Assembly (NCBI GenBank): GCA_030600625.1
Contig: JAUVLS010000128.1
Span: 1-5,291, forward strand
Reading direction: 5' to 3'
Length of the DNA: 5,291 nt
DNA from: Bacteroidales bacterium
GTDB lineage: Bacteria; Bacteroidota; Bacteroidia; Bacteroidales; UBA12077
The number at the start of each line of letters is the position of its first letter. The stretch's first letter is position 1. The notes under the pieces are model-generated. The model ran no database searches. It was given only the letters and a program-made list of their open reading frames with translations, and was not told the DNA's origin. A program made the translations under genes and the position numbers. Below, piece after piece: positions 1-5,291 of the stretch.

Positions 1-512
1 TTTTTGCTATCCATCTTATAAGCCTGGTGTAAATATTTTAATGCTGTTTTATATCTGCCAATTTGTTCGAATGATTGAGCTATTGTATAAATAACATCAA
101 CTTTATCGTCATAGCTATAAATAATAGCAGTATCGAAAGCTTTTTCTGCCTCACTATAGCGTCCCATAATATTTAGAGTATTCCCTTTTAGTAAGTAAAC
201 ATCACTATTTGAAGATTCTATTCTTTCGATTTGTTCTATAACTTGTAAAGCTGGGGCTGCATGTCCTTTATCTACTAAAACCTGAGCTTTCTTTAATTGA
301 ATATTCAGTGAATAAGGATGCTGTTGTGAAGCAAATTTTACAGCATTTAATGCATTATTAGCTTTATTACTATCAATATAGTAATCAATAATACTTTCAA
401 ACTCAATAACATCAAAAAAATATTTGGTATTATTTTTTAGCATATCCTCATAGCGATTAACTAACTCGCTATATTCTTCATCATGAAATATATCTTCAAA
501 ATCTTCCTTCAT
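1..512 (-). CDS. Tetratricopeptide-repeat (TPR) protein, N-terminal part, 3' end outside window
   Basis: The reading frame is open from an ATG at 512-510 to the window edge and gives 170 residues with no stop. It begins MKEDFEDIFHDEEYSELVNR. There is no signal peptide or membrane segment, so it is probably cytoplasmic. Residues 1-40 are acidic and helical. From about residue 41 the chain is a run of helix pairs, and two of these read clearly as TPRs: about 104-137 (G110, Y119, A122, A125, F126, A129) and about 138-170 (G152, Y154, A157, Y160). Earlier, more diverged repeats cover about 41-103. TPR arrays are protein-interaction scaffolds; no partner or enzyme activity can be read from this part. 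The wording resembles a TPR protein common in Bacteroidales, from family memory and not searched. The start is supported by a purine-rich stretch (GAGAGAAG) just upstream and a TAGCTTTG promoter element 22 bp upstream. The C-terminus is not visible, so a fused domain cannot be excluded. Confidence 0.85.
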   Translation of the reverse strand, partial: MKEDFEDIFHDEEYSELVNRYEDMLKNNTKYFFDVIEFESIIDYYIDSNKANNALNAVKFASQQHPYSLNIQLKKAQVLVDKGHAAPALQVIEQIERIESSNSDVYLLKGNTLNIMGRYSEAEKAFDTAIIYSYDDKVDVIYTIAQSFEQIGRYKTALKYLHQAYKMDSK

Positions 513-534
513 ATCTTCTCTCAAAATGTGCGTG

Positions 535-542
535 CAAAGCTA
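535..542 (-). promoter_or_regulatory. Bacteroidota -7 promoter element for the TPR gene
   Basis: Read on the minus strand, the bases are TAGCTTTG, an exact match to the TAnnTTTG -7 element of the Bacteroidota primary sigma factor. It sits 22 bp before the ATG at 512, which predicts a short leader of roughly 15 nt. No TTTG or TTG lies at the usual 19-21 bp spacing upstream; the nearest TTG is about 25 bp away, so the -33 element is weak or absent. Confidence 0.5.
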
Positions 543-690
543 ATACTTTTCGACTGATTAGCACTACCAATTATCACTTTTTTATTATACCGTTTATTAT
601 TCAAAACCTGCCCGTCTGGTGTAACCTGTCTGCCCTGCCTCGCCGGCAGGCAGGCGAACAGGCAGGCTGCCTAGAGTTGGTAGGCGGGTG

Positions 691-715
691 CCATATTTGC
701 GAAAAACAAATATGG
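691..715. repeat. Perfect 9-bp inverted repeat (stem-loop)
   Basis: CCATATTTG at 691-699 and CAAATATGG at 707-715 pair perfectly around a 7-base loop (CGAAAAA on the plus strand). It directly follows the GC-rich stems and lies in the 3' flank of the lipoprotein gene. No T-run follows on either strand, so a transcript-end or processing role is possible but a classical intrinsic terminator is not supported. Confidence 0.7.
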
Positions 716-747
716 ATTGAATATATAACGGCATTATTCATTCTAAA

Positions 748-790
748 CTTCAAAACACTATCCCGATTTAAACGGGACGACATTTTGAAG
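748..790. repeat. Nested double stem-loop just after the lipoprotein stop codon
   Basis: The outer arms CTTCAAAA (748-755) and TTTTGAAG (783-790) pair perfectly over 8 bp. Inside, TCCCG (761-765) and CGGGA (773-777) pair around ATTTAAA. The two stems are separated by a symmetrical 5x5 internal loop. On the minus strand this structure would form 12 nt after the lipoprotein stop codon and could protect or end its transcript. The bases that follow on that strand (TTTAG) are not a real T-tract. Confidence 0.65.
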
Positions 791-801
791 AAGAATTGGT
801 A

Positions 802-3318
802 TTATTTGTCAGTTGTGATTATGTTATTATATTTTTCTAATATTTCTGTTTTAAGTTTTTCAATTTCAGTAAGTAAAATCTTATTATCAAGACTAATTTC
901 TAATTCATTGTAATATTTATTTAAATCACTATCAAAGTTTTTAGCTATTCTTAAATTGTTGTATTGTAATCCATTAATTTTTAATTTTTCACATATTTCT
1001 TTTAATCCATAATACGCATCATTAAAATACAATAAATTAATTGCGTTATCTCTACCAACTAATTTATTCAACACTATCCATAAAGATTTATCAGGATCGT
1101 ATGCTCTTGTATTCCAAAAATAATTTGCGGCTGTTAATATTCTTATCGTATTAAGCTCTGATAAAGAATTCGTGTTTAATAAAATTTTACTACCCCTGCT
1201 TTGTTTATAAAAATCATTAAATGTTATAAAATTATATGGTTCGAAAATAGATAATGCTCTTATTTTACCGGCATAATAATTTCTAATAAATTCTGAATTA
1301 AATCTTAGTTCAGAATCATTTAGATTATTATCAAATAGAACTGTTGTGTTACCTGCTATTTTTTTCATCCTATAAAACTCTGCAAAATCAATCGATTTGG
1401 AGTAATAACTTCCTCCAGTCCAATAAATCGGGATATTATCAGAAAGATTTCTGTTTAAATCACGATAGTAAAACTCAGCTTCTCCCTGTCCTTTATCAAT
1501 TATATCTAACCTGTTCCAGGGAGATAAAAATTCTATTTTCGTTGACAGGGCTTTACTAACAAGCAACTTATTAAAATCATTAAGTAACTCTATATGATCA
1601 AATTGCAAATCCCTATCCATTTTTTTATTTGAACGAAAAGCAATTTTATCAGGATTACAATTTTCATAAGTCTGATAATAATCACCTGCAAATAATACTG
1701 ATTTAAGAGATTTAGATATTAGAGTCTCATAATTAAGATTATCAAAAGGTTTCCCTGAAATTAATGATTGTTTTGCATTAAGTTTGATTAAATCAACCAG
1801 TACACTGAAATTCATTGAATTACTTTGATGTTGTAATTCATTAATTGAATTAAAAGGATAATATTTTTCGTTGTCCTCGCCATACCATTCAAAATATACA
1901 TTATTGAACTTATATTGATTTAACAATTCTAACTTATTATCTAAGGCATTTAAATCACCATCAAAATAGTGCAATATGAAAGCCCTTTCATGAAAATCAG
2001 GATAATCGATAATATTTGCGCCAAAATAAGTTGTGCTTTGTGAGTCAAACAACTGATTAAAAGAGAAAAAAGCATATTTAATAGCTTCATCATTATATCC
2101 GTTAATAAAAACCAGGTTCTCCCTATCTTCCGACTGAACAATATAATATGCGCCTTCATTATCATTTATTAACGAATCCGGGAGATTAGCTTTACAATTG
2201 TTATAAAAGTCGTTATTTCCAATTGATACTATAAATTGCTTTTGAGGAATTTTACTTAGATCGATATTTGTAACAATTTTAATTTCAGCAGATAATGAAT
2301 TATCTGCTTCTTTAATCTTTGAAGTCAATATTTTTTTGAGTTTCAAAGCATATTCTTTAACAACTTTACTTGTGTTTTGAGGAATAACAATTATCGGAAA
2401 AAGAAGCGAATCCTTGTTAAAATACTCAATTTGAGATTTCTTTATTAATTGTTTTGGTTGTGGTAATACCAGATCATAAACCGAATATGAAGAATCAAAG
2501 TAAGGTTTTAATCTTTCAAGAGTAGTAAAATTCTCATCGGTATACCTGAAATCAATATTGTCGACCCACATTTTACCTGTTCCTTTTAAGCCTATAAATA
2601 TTTTAACATATCTGGCATCATTTGGTATATCGCCATCAAAAAATGGATAATTTGCTGTTTTACCATGTATTTCACCCCAGCAAAACTCATCTATGTTCCA
2701 ATAATTCGAAAGACTATATGATTTAAATGTATTGTCTATTTTTTTATTTTGGAAAGCATCATGTTCAATTCCATCTATTTCAATTTTATTCTTGTCGAAA
2801 TATACTAAACGTATATTAACTGCATCGTGCATTTTTGTTCCGATACGAGCCTGATTAGGACAAATATTTTCTAATCTCAGAAATAATTTAAATGAATAAT
2901 TTCCAGGTATTACTTTAATAAAATCGCTTATAATTCCTTCGCCTGTAATTTCTATTTCATCGGCAATATTTCGTTCAATTTTAATAGAATGAGTTCCTTC
3001 ATAAACTTCGTCTTGTTTATATTCACCATTATTTGAGTTTACCCATTTAATATTTTTACCAACTTTTTTCCATCCTGTAATATCGTACGATTTAATATTA
3101 CTTTTTTCGTAATAAACTTTTCCTGTCTCGAAAGAAGGATTAATAACTAAATTACCAAGGGTCTTTTCGTGGTTTCTTATATTATACGGTATTGCAATAG
3201 GGTCCTTAGCTGACCAGCCTGCCTGAAATCTGGTTTGATCCTCTCTTTTACATCCATTTAAAACAATAGTAATAACGAATGTAAGTAATATTACTATTGT
3301 TGTCTGTTTAATCCTCAT
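802..3318 (-). CDS. GH84-like lipoprotein with N-terminal jelly-roll domain; catalytic dyad degenerate
   Basis: An 838-aa exported lipoprotein. Residues 1-22 are a signal peptide with lipobox LNGC (lipidated C23). C-K-R-E-D after cleavage resembles the acidic surface-export signal of Bacteroidota lipoproteins. Residues ~57-260 look like a CBM4/9-type jelly roll (NPSFE at 60-64, WVDNI at 251-255). Residues ~284-440 resemble the GH20/GH84 N-domain (LPQPK, EGAYYIV, INGYNDEAIKYA, then IDYPDFHERA). Residues ~441-745 read as a GH84 barrel: WTG 633-635, DNNLND 663-668, NTN 715-717, ANYFWN 731-736. A helical tail follows. GH84 enzymes remove beta-linked GlcNAc through a substrate-assisted Asp-Asp pair. 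By my eye alignment to BtGH84 the pair here is G545-D546, and the EGFYG signature is replaced (ILHYFDG, 448-454). It may be inactive, a glycan binder, or altered in specificity. The ATG at 3318 has no Shine-Dalgarno but has a matching promoter. No SusC/SusD genes are nearby. GH84 kinship is likely; activity is uncertain. Confidence 0.88.
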   Translation of the reverse strand: MRIKQTTIVILLTFVITIVLNGCKREDQTRFQAGWSAKDPIAIPYNIRNHEKTLGNLVINPSFETGKVYYEKSNIKSYDITGWKKVGKNIKWVNSNNGEYKQDEVYEGTHSIKIERNIADEIEITGEGIISDFIKVIPGNYSFKLFLRLENICPNQARIGTKMHDAVNIRLVYFDKNKIEIDGIEHDAFQNKKIDNTFKSYSLSNYWNIDEFCWGEIHGKTANYPFFDGDIPNDARYVKIFIGLKGTGKMWVDNIDFRYTDENFTTLERLKPYFDSSYSVYDLVLPQPKQLIKKSQIEYFNKDSLLFPIIVIPQNTSKVVKEYALKLKKILTSKIKEADNSLSAEIKIVTNIDLSKIPQKQFIVSIGNNDFYNNCKANLPDSLINDNEGAYYIVQSEDRENLVFINGYNDEAIKYAFFSFNQLFDSQSTTYFGANIIDYPDFHERAFILHYFDGDLNALDNKLELLNQYKFNNVYFEWYGEDNEKYYPFNSINELQHQSNSMNFSVLVDLIKLNAKQSLISGKPFDNLNYETLISKSLKSVLFAGDYYQTYENCNPDKIAFRSNKKMDRDLQFDHIELLNDFNKLLVSKALSTKIEFLSPWNRLDIIDKGQGEAEFYYRDLNRNLSDNIPIYWTGGSYYSKSIDFAEFYRMKKIAGNTTVLFDNNLNDSELRFNSEFIRNYYAGKIRALSIFEPYNFITFNDFYKQSRGSKILLNTNSLSELNTIRILTAANYFWNTRAYDPDKSLWIVLNKLVGRDNAINLLYFNDAYYGLKEICEKLKINGLQYNNLRIAKNFDSDLNKYYNELEISLDNKILLTEIEKLKTEILEKYNNIITTDK

Positions 3319-3376
3319 AACATATAAATTACAACATGAAAATACATCATAAATTTTAATTATAACTTAATTGATT

Positions 3377-3396
3377 TTAAAAGTTATTAAAAGTTA
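3377..3396. repeat. Perfect tandem 10-bp duplication over the lipoprotein promoter
   Basis: The decamer TTAAAAGTTA occurs twice without a gap (3377-3386 and 3387-3396); on the minus strand it is TAACTTTTAA. Each copy supplies a TAACTTTT that resembles the -7 element, but only the upstream copy is correctly spaced from the TTTG at 3420-3417. It could be a slippage product or a repeated regulator half-site. Chance in AT-rich DNA is possible but unlikely for 10 of 10. Confidence 0.7.
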
Positions 3397-3420
3397 ATGT
3401 CTTTTTATTCACATGTCAAA
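3389..3420 (-). promoter_or_regulatory. Bacteroidota promoter for the GH84-like lipoprotein
   Basis: On the minus strand TTTG (3420-3417) is followed after 20 bp by TAACTTTT (3396-3389). This fits the Bacteroidota consensus TTTG-N19-21-TAnnTTTG with one mismatch, at the last base. It begins about 20 bp after the T-tract of the preceding terminator, as expected for an independent transcription unit. The predicted start near 3382 gives a leader of about 60 nt before the ATG at 3318. Confidence 0.6.
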
Positions 3421-3440
3421 TTTTTAATCAAAATTCCGGA

Positions 3441-3487
3441 TAAAAAAATCGCTCCCGAATTTGAATTTTAACCCTAACGGAAGCGAT
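3441..3487 (-). terminator. Intrinsic terminator ending the outer-membrane protein transcript
   Basis: On the minus strand ATCGCTTCCG (3487-3478) pairs with CGGGAGCGAT (3457-3448) over 10 positions, with one U-G wobble at 3481/3454, and a T-run follows immediately (3447-3442). The loop is 20 nt, rather large. Only the minus strand has the wobble pair and the T-tract; on the plus strand that position is a C-A mismatch and the A-run comes before the stem. It lies about 190 bp after the stop of the barrel-protein gene, past the palindromic element, and would shield the lipoprotein promoter from read-through. Confidence 0.75.
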
Positions 3488-3497
3488 GAATATATTA

Positions 3498-3658
3498 TGG
3501 ATTTGTTGTAAAATAATCTACACATTTAAGCTTGTTCTTTTCCCTTTTAACTTCGTTGCTCAAATCCTTAAATAACTCTGCTATTTGCGTTTTTCGCGCC
3601 TTGTTAAAAACAAAAATAACTGCGCTTATTTTGTACATCTTATTTAACAACAAATCCA
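3498..3658. repeat. 161-bp near-symmetric palindromic element (MITE-like or structured-RNA repeat)
   Basis: The outer ends are a perfect 12-bp inverted repeat, TGGATTTGTTGT (3498-3509) with its complement at 3647-3658. Nested pairing blocks continue inward in register: AAATAA 3511-3516 with 3640-3645, TAAGC 3527-3531 with 3624-3628, and TTTTAAC 3545-3551 with 3603-3609. The centre contains a small hairpin, AAATA 3570-3574 with TATTT 3582-3586, whose 7-nt loop is centred on 3578, exactly the midpoint of the element. No open reading frame of note lies inside. It sits between the stop of the barrel-protein gene and its terminator, so it would be transcribed into a long hairpin in that mRNA's 3' end. 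No target-site duplication is visible. Terminal inverted repeats, small size and lack of coding suggest a non-autonomous mobile repeat, but copy number cannot be judged from one window. Confidence 0.65.
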
Positions 3659-3676
3659 AGATCAACGAGTAAACTA

Positions 3677-4465
3677 CTAGAAATGATAGCCAAAGCTTAA
3701 TGTAATCCTGTTATATTTTATAGTTCGGTCAATTTCCTGTCCGTTATATTCTTGATATGTATGTTGTACCTGCATGTATTTGTAACCTATACCGAACGAA
3801 AATGCATTTTTGTTATTTAAATTTATTTTAAATCCAATTCCGGGATTAATTAAATACCCTCCTTTTGATTTTGAATCGGAATCATAATAACCGTAATAAT
3901 CATAATCATAAGGATCAGGATTTTCTAGCGAAATAGCATAACCTCCCTGTAAATATATAAAATGGCTAAGCTTTGAATTTCTGAATGTATATCGGATATC
4001 AACAACTGCCGGCATATAGGCTTCATTTAACAATTCTAATCCTAAACCTGCACCCAGAGCCAAACCCCAATCAAACTGATAACCATTAACAAACATCAAG
4101 CTAAGTGGAGGAAATGGAGTATCCATATTGCCACCAAACAGAAATCCAATATTTATATTAGAATAAAATCCTTTTCTTTTATAAGATATTTCCCCTATTG
4201 AATCTTTAAAAATAATTGACCTCGAAATAGGCTCTTTGGCAATTCGTTCAATATCAGTTTGGTTAATTACCCAGGTATCTCCACAATTACTTTTTAATGT
4301 AATAGATTCGTTGGCTTTTATTTCAACTATTTCGCCATGCAGAATACTTCCATTATTTAAATAAATAACATCCTGCATTTTTTCTTGAGCATGAGAAAAT
4401 TTTGGAATAAATAAAACTGGGATCAAAAGATAAAAAATGATTAATACTTTAGAATGTCTTTTCAT
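3677..4465 (-). CDS. Outer-membrane beta-barrel protein with N-terminal small beta domain
   Basis: A 262-aa exported protein starting at the ATG 4465-4463 (MKRHSKVLIIFYLL). The frame also opens two codons upstream at a TTG (4471), but the ATG gives a normal signal peptide. Cleavage is likely after SHA, before QEKMQDV (about residue 27). Residues ~33-77 form a short beta domain (VIYLNNGSILHGEIVEI ... INQTDIERI), a type often seen at the start of secreted Bacteroidota proteins: a surface strand set built on DV-Y-NG-...-G-I. From about residue 98 to the end the chain alternates aromatic and glycine-rich strands (GFYSNINIGFLFGG, GLALGAGLGLELL, YLQGGYAISL, FGIGYKYMQV) and ends FGYHF. The terminal Phe is typical of outer-membrane barrels, which suggests 8 or so strands. 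An Asp/Tyr-rich loop (about residues 184-197) probably faces outside. The ligand or role is unknown. It stands alone between the kinase gene and its own terminator. Confidence 0.85.
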   Translation of the reverse strand: MKRHSKVLIIFYLLIPVLFIPKFSHAQEKMQDVIYLNNGSILHGEIVEIKANESITLKSNCGDTWVINQTDIERIAKEPISRSIIFKDSIGEISYKRKGFYSNINIGFLFGGNMDTPFPPLSLMFVNGYQFDWGLALGAGLGLELLNEAYMPAVVDIRYTFRNSKLSHFIYLQGGYAISLENPDPYDYDYYGYYDSDSKSKGGYLINPGIGFKINLNNKNAFSFGIGYKYMQVQHTYQEYNGQEIDRTIKYNRITLSFGYHF

Positions 4466-4604
4466 TAACAATAGAATTTAGTAATTACCACACTAGCAAG
4501 ATGTGCAAAATATTGGCTTGGTTGCGTATAACTTAAATTTTATTTCGTGTTTGAGATTACATGTGACAGCCACTAAGAATAACACAAAAAATAAGTATTG
4601 CAGT
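4466..4604. other. 139-bp gap between kinase stop and barrel-protein start
   Basis: I see no gene, strong hairpin or T-tract terminator for the kinase here. Its only candidate signal is the weak promoter element at 4506-4513. Confidence 0.6.
4506..4513 (-). promoter_or_regulatory. Weak promoter-like element for the barrel-protein gene
   Basis: On the minus strand the bases are ATATTTTG followed by CAC. The TTTG half of the TAnnTTTG element is present but the leading TA is off by one position, and no TTTG lies at the usual upstream spacing. It is 41 bp before the ATG, a reasonable leader. If it is not used, the gene would depend on read-through from the kinase. Confidence 0.3.
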
Positions 4605-5291
4605 TTAAGAAATTTTAGGTAAAGTAAATTTAAAAGTACTTCCTTTGTCCGGCTCACTTTCTACCCATATTTTCCCGTCTGATTTCTCTACAAATTCTTT
4701 ACAAAGGATTAAACCTAAGCCTGTTCCATTTTCATCAGAAGTACCTTTTGTTGTATAATGGATATCTATCCTAAATAGTTTTTTTCTATTTTCTTCGCTA
4801 ATACCAATGCCTGTATCAATAACAGAAATTTCAACTAAATTATCTTTTTCAACAGAAATAACGCTTACTTTTCCACCGCTATTGGTAAATTTTAAAGCAT
4901 TTGATATTAAATTTCTAATTACCATTGAAACAATATTTATATCAACATATACATAAGTATTTTCAGGAATTTCATGATATAAAATAATATTCTTCTTTTC
5001 TGCACTACTTTTCAGGACAGAGAAATTGTCAATAACTAATTTTCTTAAATCAACCTTTTCAGGAATGTTTTGCAAATTACCTAATTGAGCATTTCCCCAT
5101 AAAAGTAAATTTTCTGTTAAACTATATAAATCTTGAGCAGATGAATTAACAGCATTGCTAAACTTTATAATTTTTTCCTTATCATATTCCTTAGCTTTTT
5201 TTATTAATAATTCTGAAAACCCCAGTAATGAATTGAAAGGCCCTTTAAGATCATGAGAAATAATTGTGAAGAATTTATCTTTTGCATTATT
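4605..5291 (-). CDS. Sensor histidine kinase, C-terminal HisKA + HATPase_c core, 5' end outside window
   Basis: 228 residues are visible up to a stop codon at 4607-4605; the frame is open to the window edge, so the sensor domain is missing. HisKA comes first: FFTIISHDLKGPFNSLLGF with the phospho-acceptor His as visible residue 13 (5255-5253). The second dimerisation helix ends near residue 66. HATPase_c follows with an N-box (NLISNALKFT, residues 127-136), G1 box DTGIG (159-163), G2 box GTGLGL (189-194) and the closing GSTFKFTLP. All catalytic motifs are intact, so it should be an active ATP-dependent autokinase for a two-component relay. There is no fused receiver domain after the ATPase and no response-regulator gene in view. 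The F-box region (LFRIDIHYTTKGT) and CKEFVEKSDGKIWVES follow the wording usual in Bacteroidota kinases. A TTG at 5075 could open a shorter frame, but that would delete the His box and is not the true start. Confidence 0.95.
   Translation of the reverse strand, partial: NNAKDKFFTIISHDLKGPFNSLLGFSELLIKKAKEYDKEKIIKFSNAVNSSAQDLYSLTENLLLWGNAQLGNLQNIPEKVDLRKLVIDNFSVLKSSAEKKNIILYHEIPENTYVYVDINIVSMVIRNLISNALKFTNSGGKVSVISVEKDNLVEISVIDTGIGISEENRKKLFRIDIHYTTKGTSDENGTGLGLILCKEFVEKSDGKIWVESEPDKGSTFKFTLPKIS

Larger units (their letters stand above)
600..790. repeat. GC-rich, multi-hairpin intergenic element (REP/MITE-like candidate)
   Basis: This fills most of the 289-bp gap between the lipoprotein stop (802) and the TPR start (512). 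Bases 607-690 are about 68% G+C (57 of 84) in otherwise strongly AT-rich DNA. At least four stem-loops follow one another: 625-662 (CCTGT/ACAGG outer, CTGCCT/AGGCAG inner), 667-687 (GCCTA/TAGGC core, 7-nt loop), 691-715 (CCATATTTG/CAAATATGG, perfect 9 bp, 7-nt loop) and 748-790 (CTTCAAAA/TTTTGAAG outer, TCCCG/CGGGA inner). CAGGCAGGC occurs twice, at 647-655 and 659-667. TTCAAAA at 600-606 is inverted as TTTTGAA at 783-789, so these could be ends of a small mobile element, but I see no target-site duplication. None of the stems is followed by a clear T-run on the minus strand, so this is not a standard terminator. Its identity as a dispersed repeat is inferred, not shown. Confidence 0.6.

Noticed and set aside
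666..715. tRNA-like fragment: a GCCT-AGAGTTGGTA-GGC D-arm look-alike followed by a stem with a 7-nt loop
   Set aside because: No T-arm (GTTCGAATC-like) or acceptor stem follows, the loop lacks U33, and the supposed anticodon stem is 9 bp, so this is not a tRNA.
601..783. 60-codon minus-strand open frame in the GC-rich element
   Set aside because: Its Arg/Pro/Cys-rich C-terminal half is simply the translated GC-rich palindromic repeat; its start lies in the nested hairpin and nothing suggests a real protein.
677..913. 78-codon plus-strand open frame across the repeat and the lipoprotein 3' end
   Set aside because: It starts inside the stem-loop cluster, overlaps the convincing lipoprotein gene antisense, and has no promoter or family resemblance.
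1344..1559. Plus-strand open frame of 71 codons inside the lipoprotein gene
   Set aside because: Antisense shadow of a strongly supported gene; no signals of its own.
1950..2165. Second minus-strand frame of 71 codons inside the lipoprotein gene
   Set aside because: Shifted-frame shadow fully inside the lipoprotein coding region.
4466..4471. TTG start two codons upstream of the barrel-protein ATG
   Set aside because: The ATG at 4465 gives a standard signal peptide, and a TTG start is not needed.
4560..4604. Possible kinase terminator in the flank just after its stop codon
   Set aside because: A T-run exists on the minus strand, but no stable stem comes before it.
5073..5075. TTG start that would give a 156-aa stand-alone ATPase protein
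   Set aside because: The frame continues upstream through an intact HisKA His box to the window edge, so this is an internal codon of the kinase.

Overview
The window is AT-rich and very probably from the Bacteroidota, most likely a Bacteroidales or Marinilabiliales-like lineage. The reasons are TAnnTTTG-type promoter elements, start codons without a clear Shine-Dalgarno, a lipoprotein with an acidic post-cysteine signal, an outer-membrane barrel with a C-terminal Phe, and a histidine kinase with the phylum's typical ATPase wording. All four genes lie on the minus strand, so transcription runs from high to low coordinates.

In transcription order: (1) 5291-4605, the 3' two-domain core (HisKA + HATPase_c) of a sensor histidine kinase, cut by the window edge. 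(2) 4465-3677, a secreted 262-aa outer-membrane beta-barrel protein with a small N-terminal beta domain. (3) 3676-3319, a 358-bp gap holding a 161-bp near-symmetric palindromic element, an intrinsic terminator and, about 20 bp after it, a good Bacteroidota promoter with a perfect tandem 10-bp repeat. (4) 3318-802, an 838-aa lipoprotein with a jelly-roll CBM-like domain, a GH20/GH84-type N-domain and a diverged GH84 (beta-N-acetylglucosaminidase/O-GlcNAcase) barrel. Its catalytic Asp pair appears reduced to Gly-Asp. (5) 801-513, a gap with a GC-rich cluster of stem-loops that looks like a REP/MITE-type repeat. (6) 512-1, the N-terminal 170 residues of a TPR protein, running off the window.

The genes do not form an obvious single pathway. 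The terminator-promoter pair separates the barrel protein from the lipoprotein, and the TPR gene has its own promoter-like element. The most unusual items are the GH84-like lipoprotein with an eroded active site and the two unrelated palindromic intergenic elements. I see no complete novel defence, mobile or biosynthetic system here.
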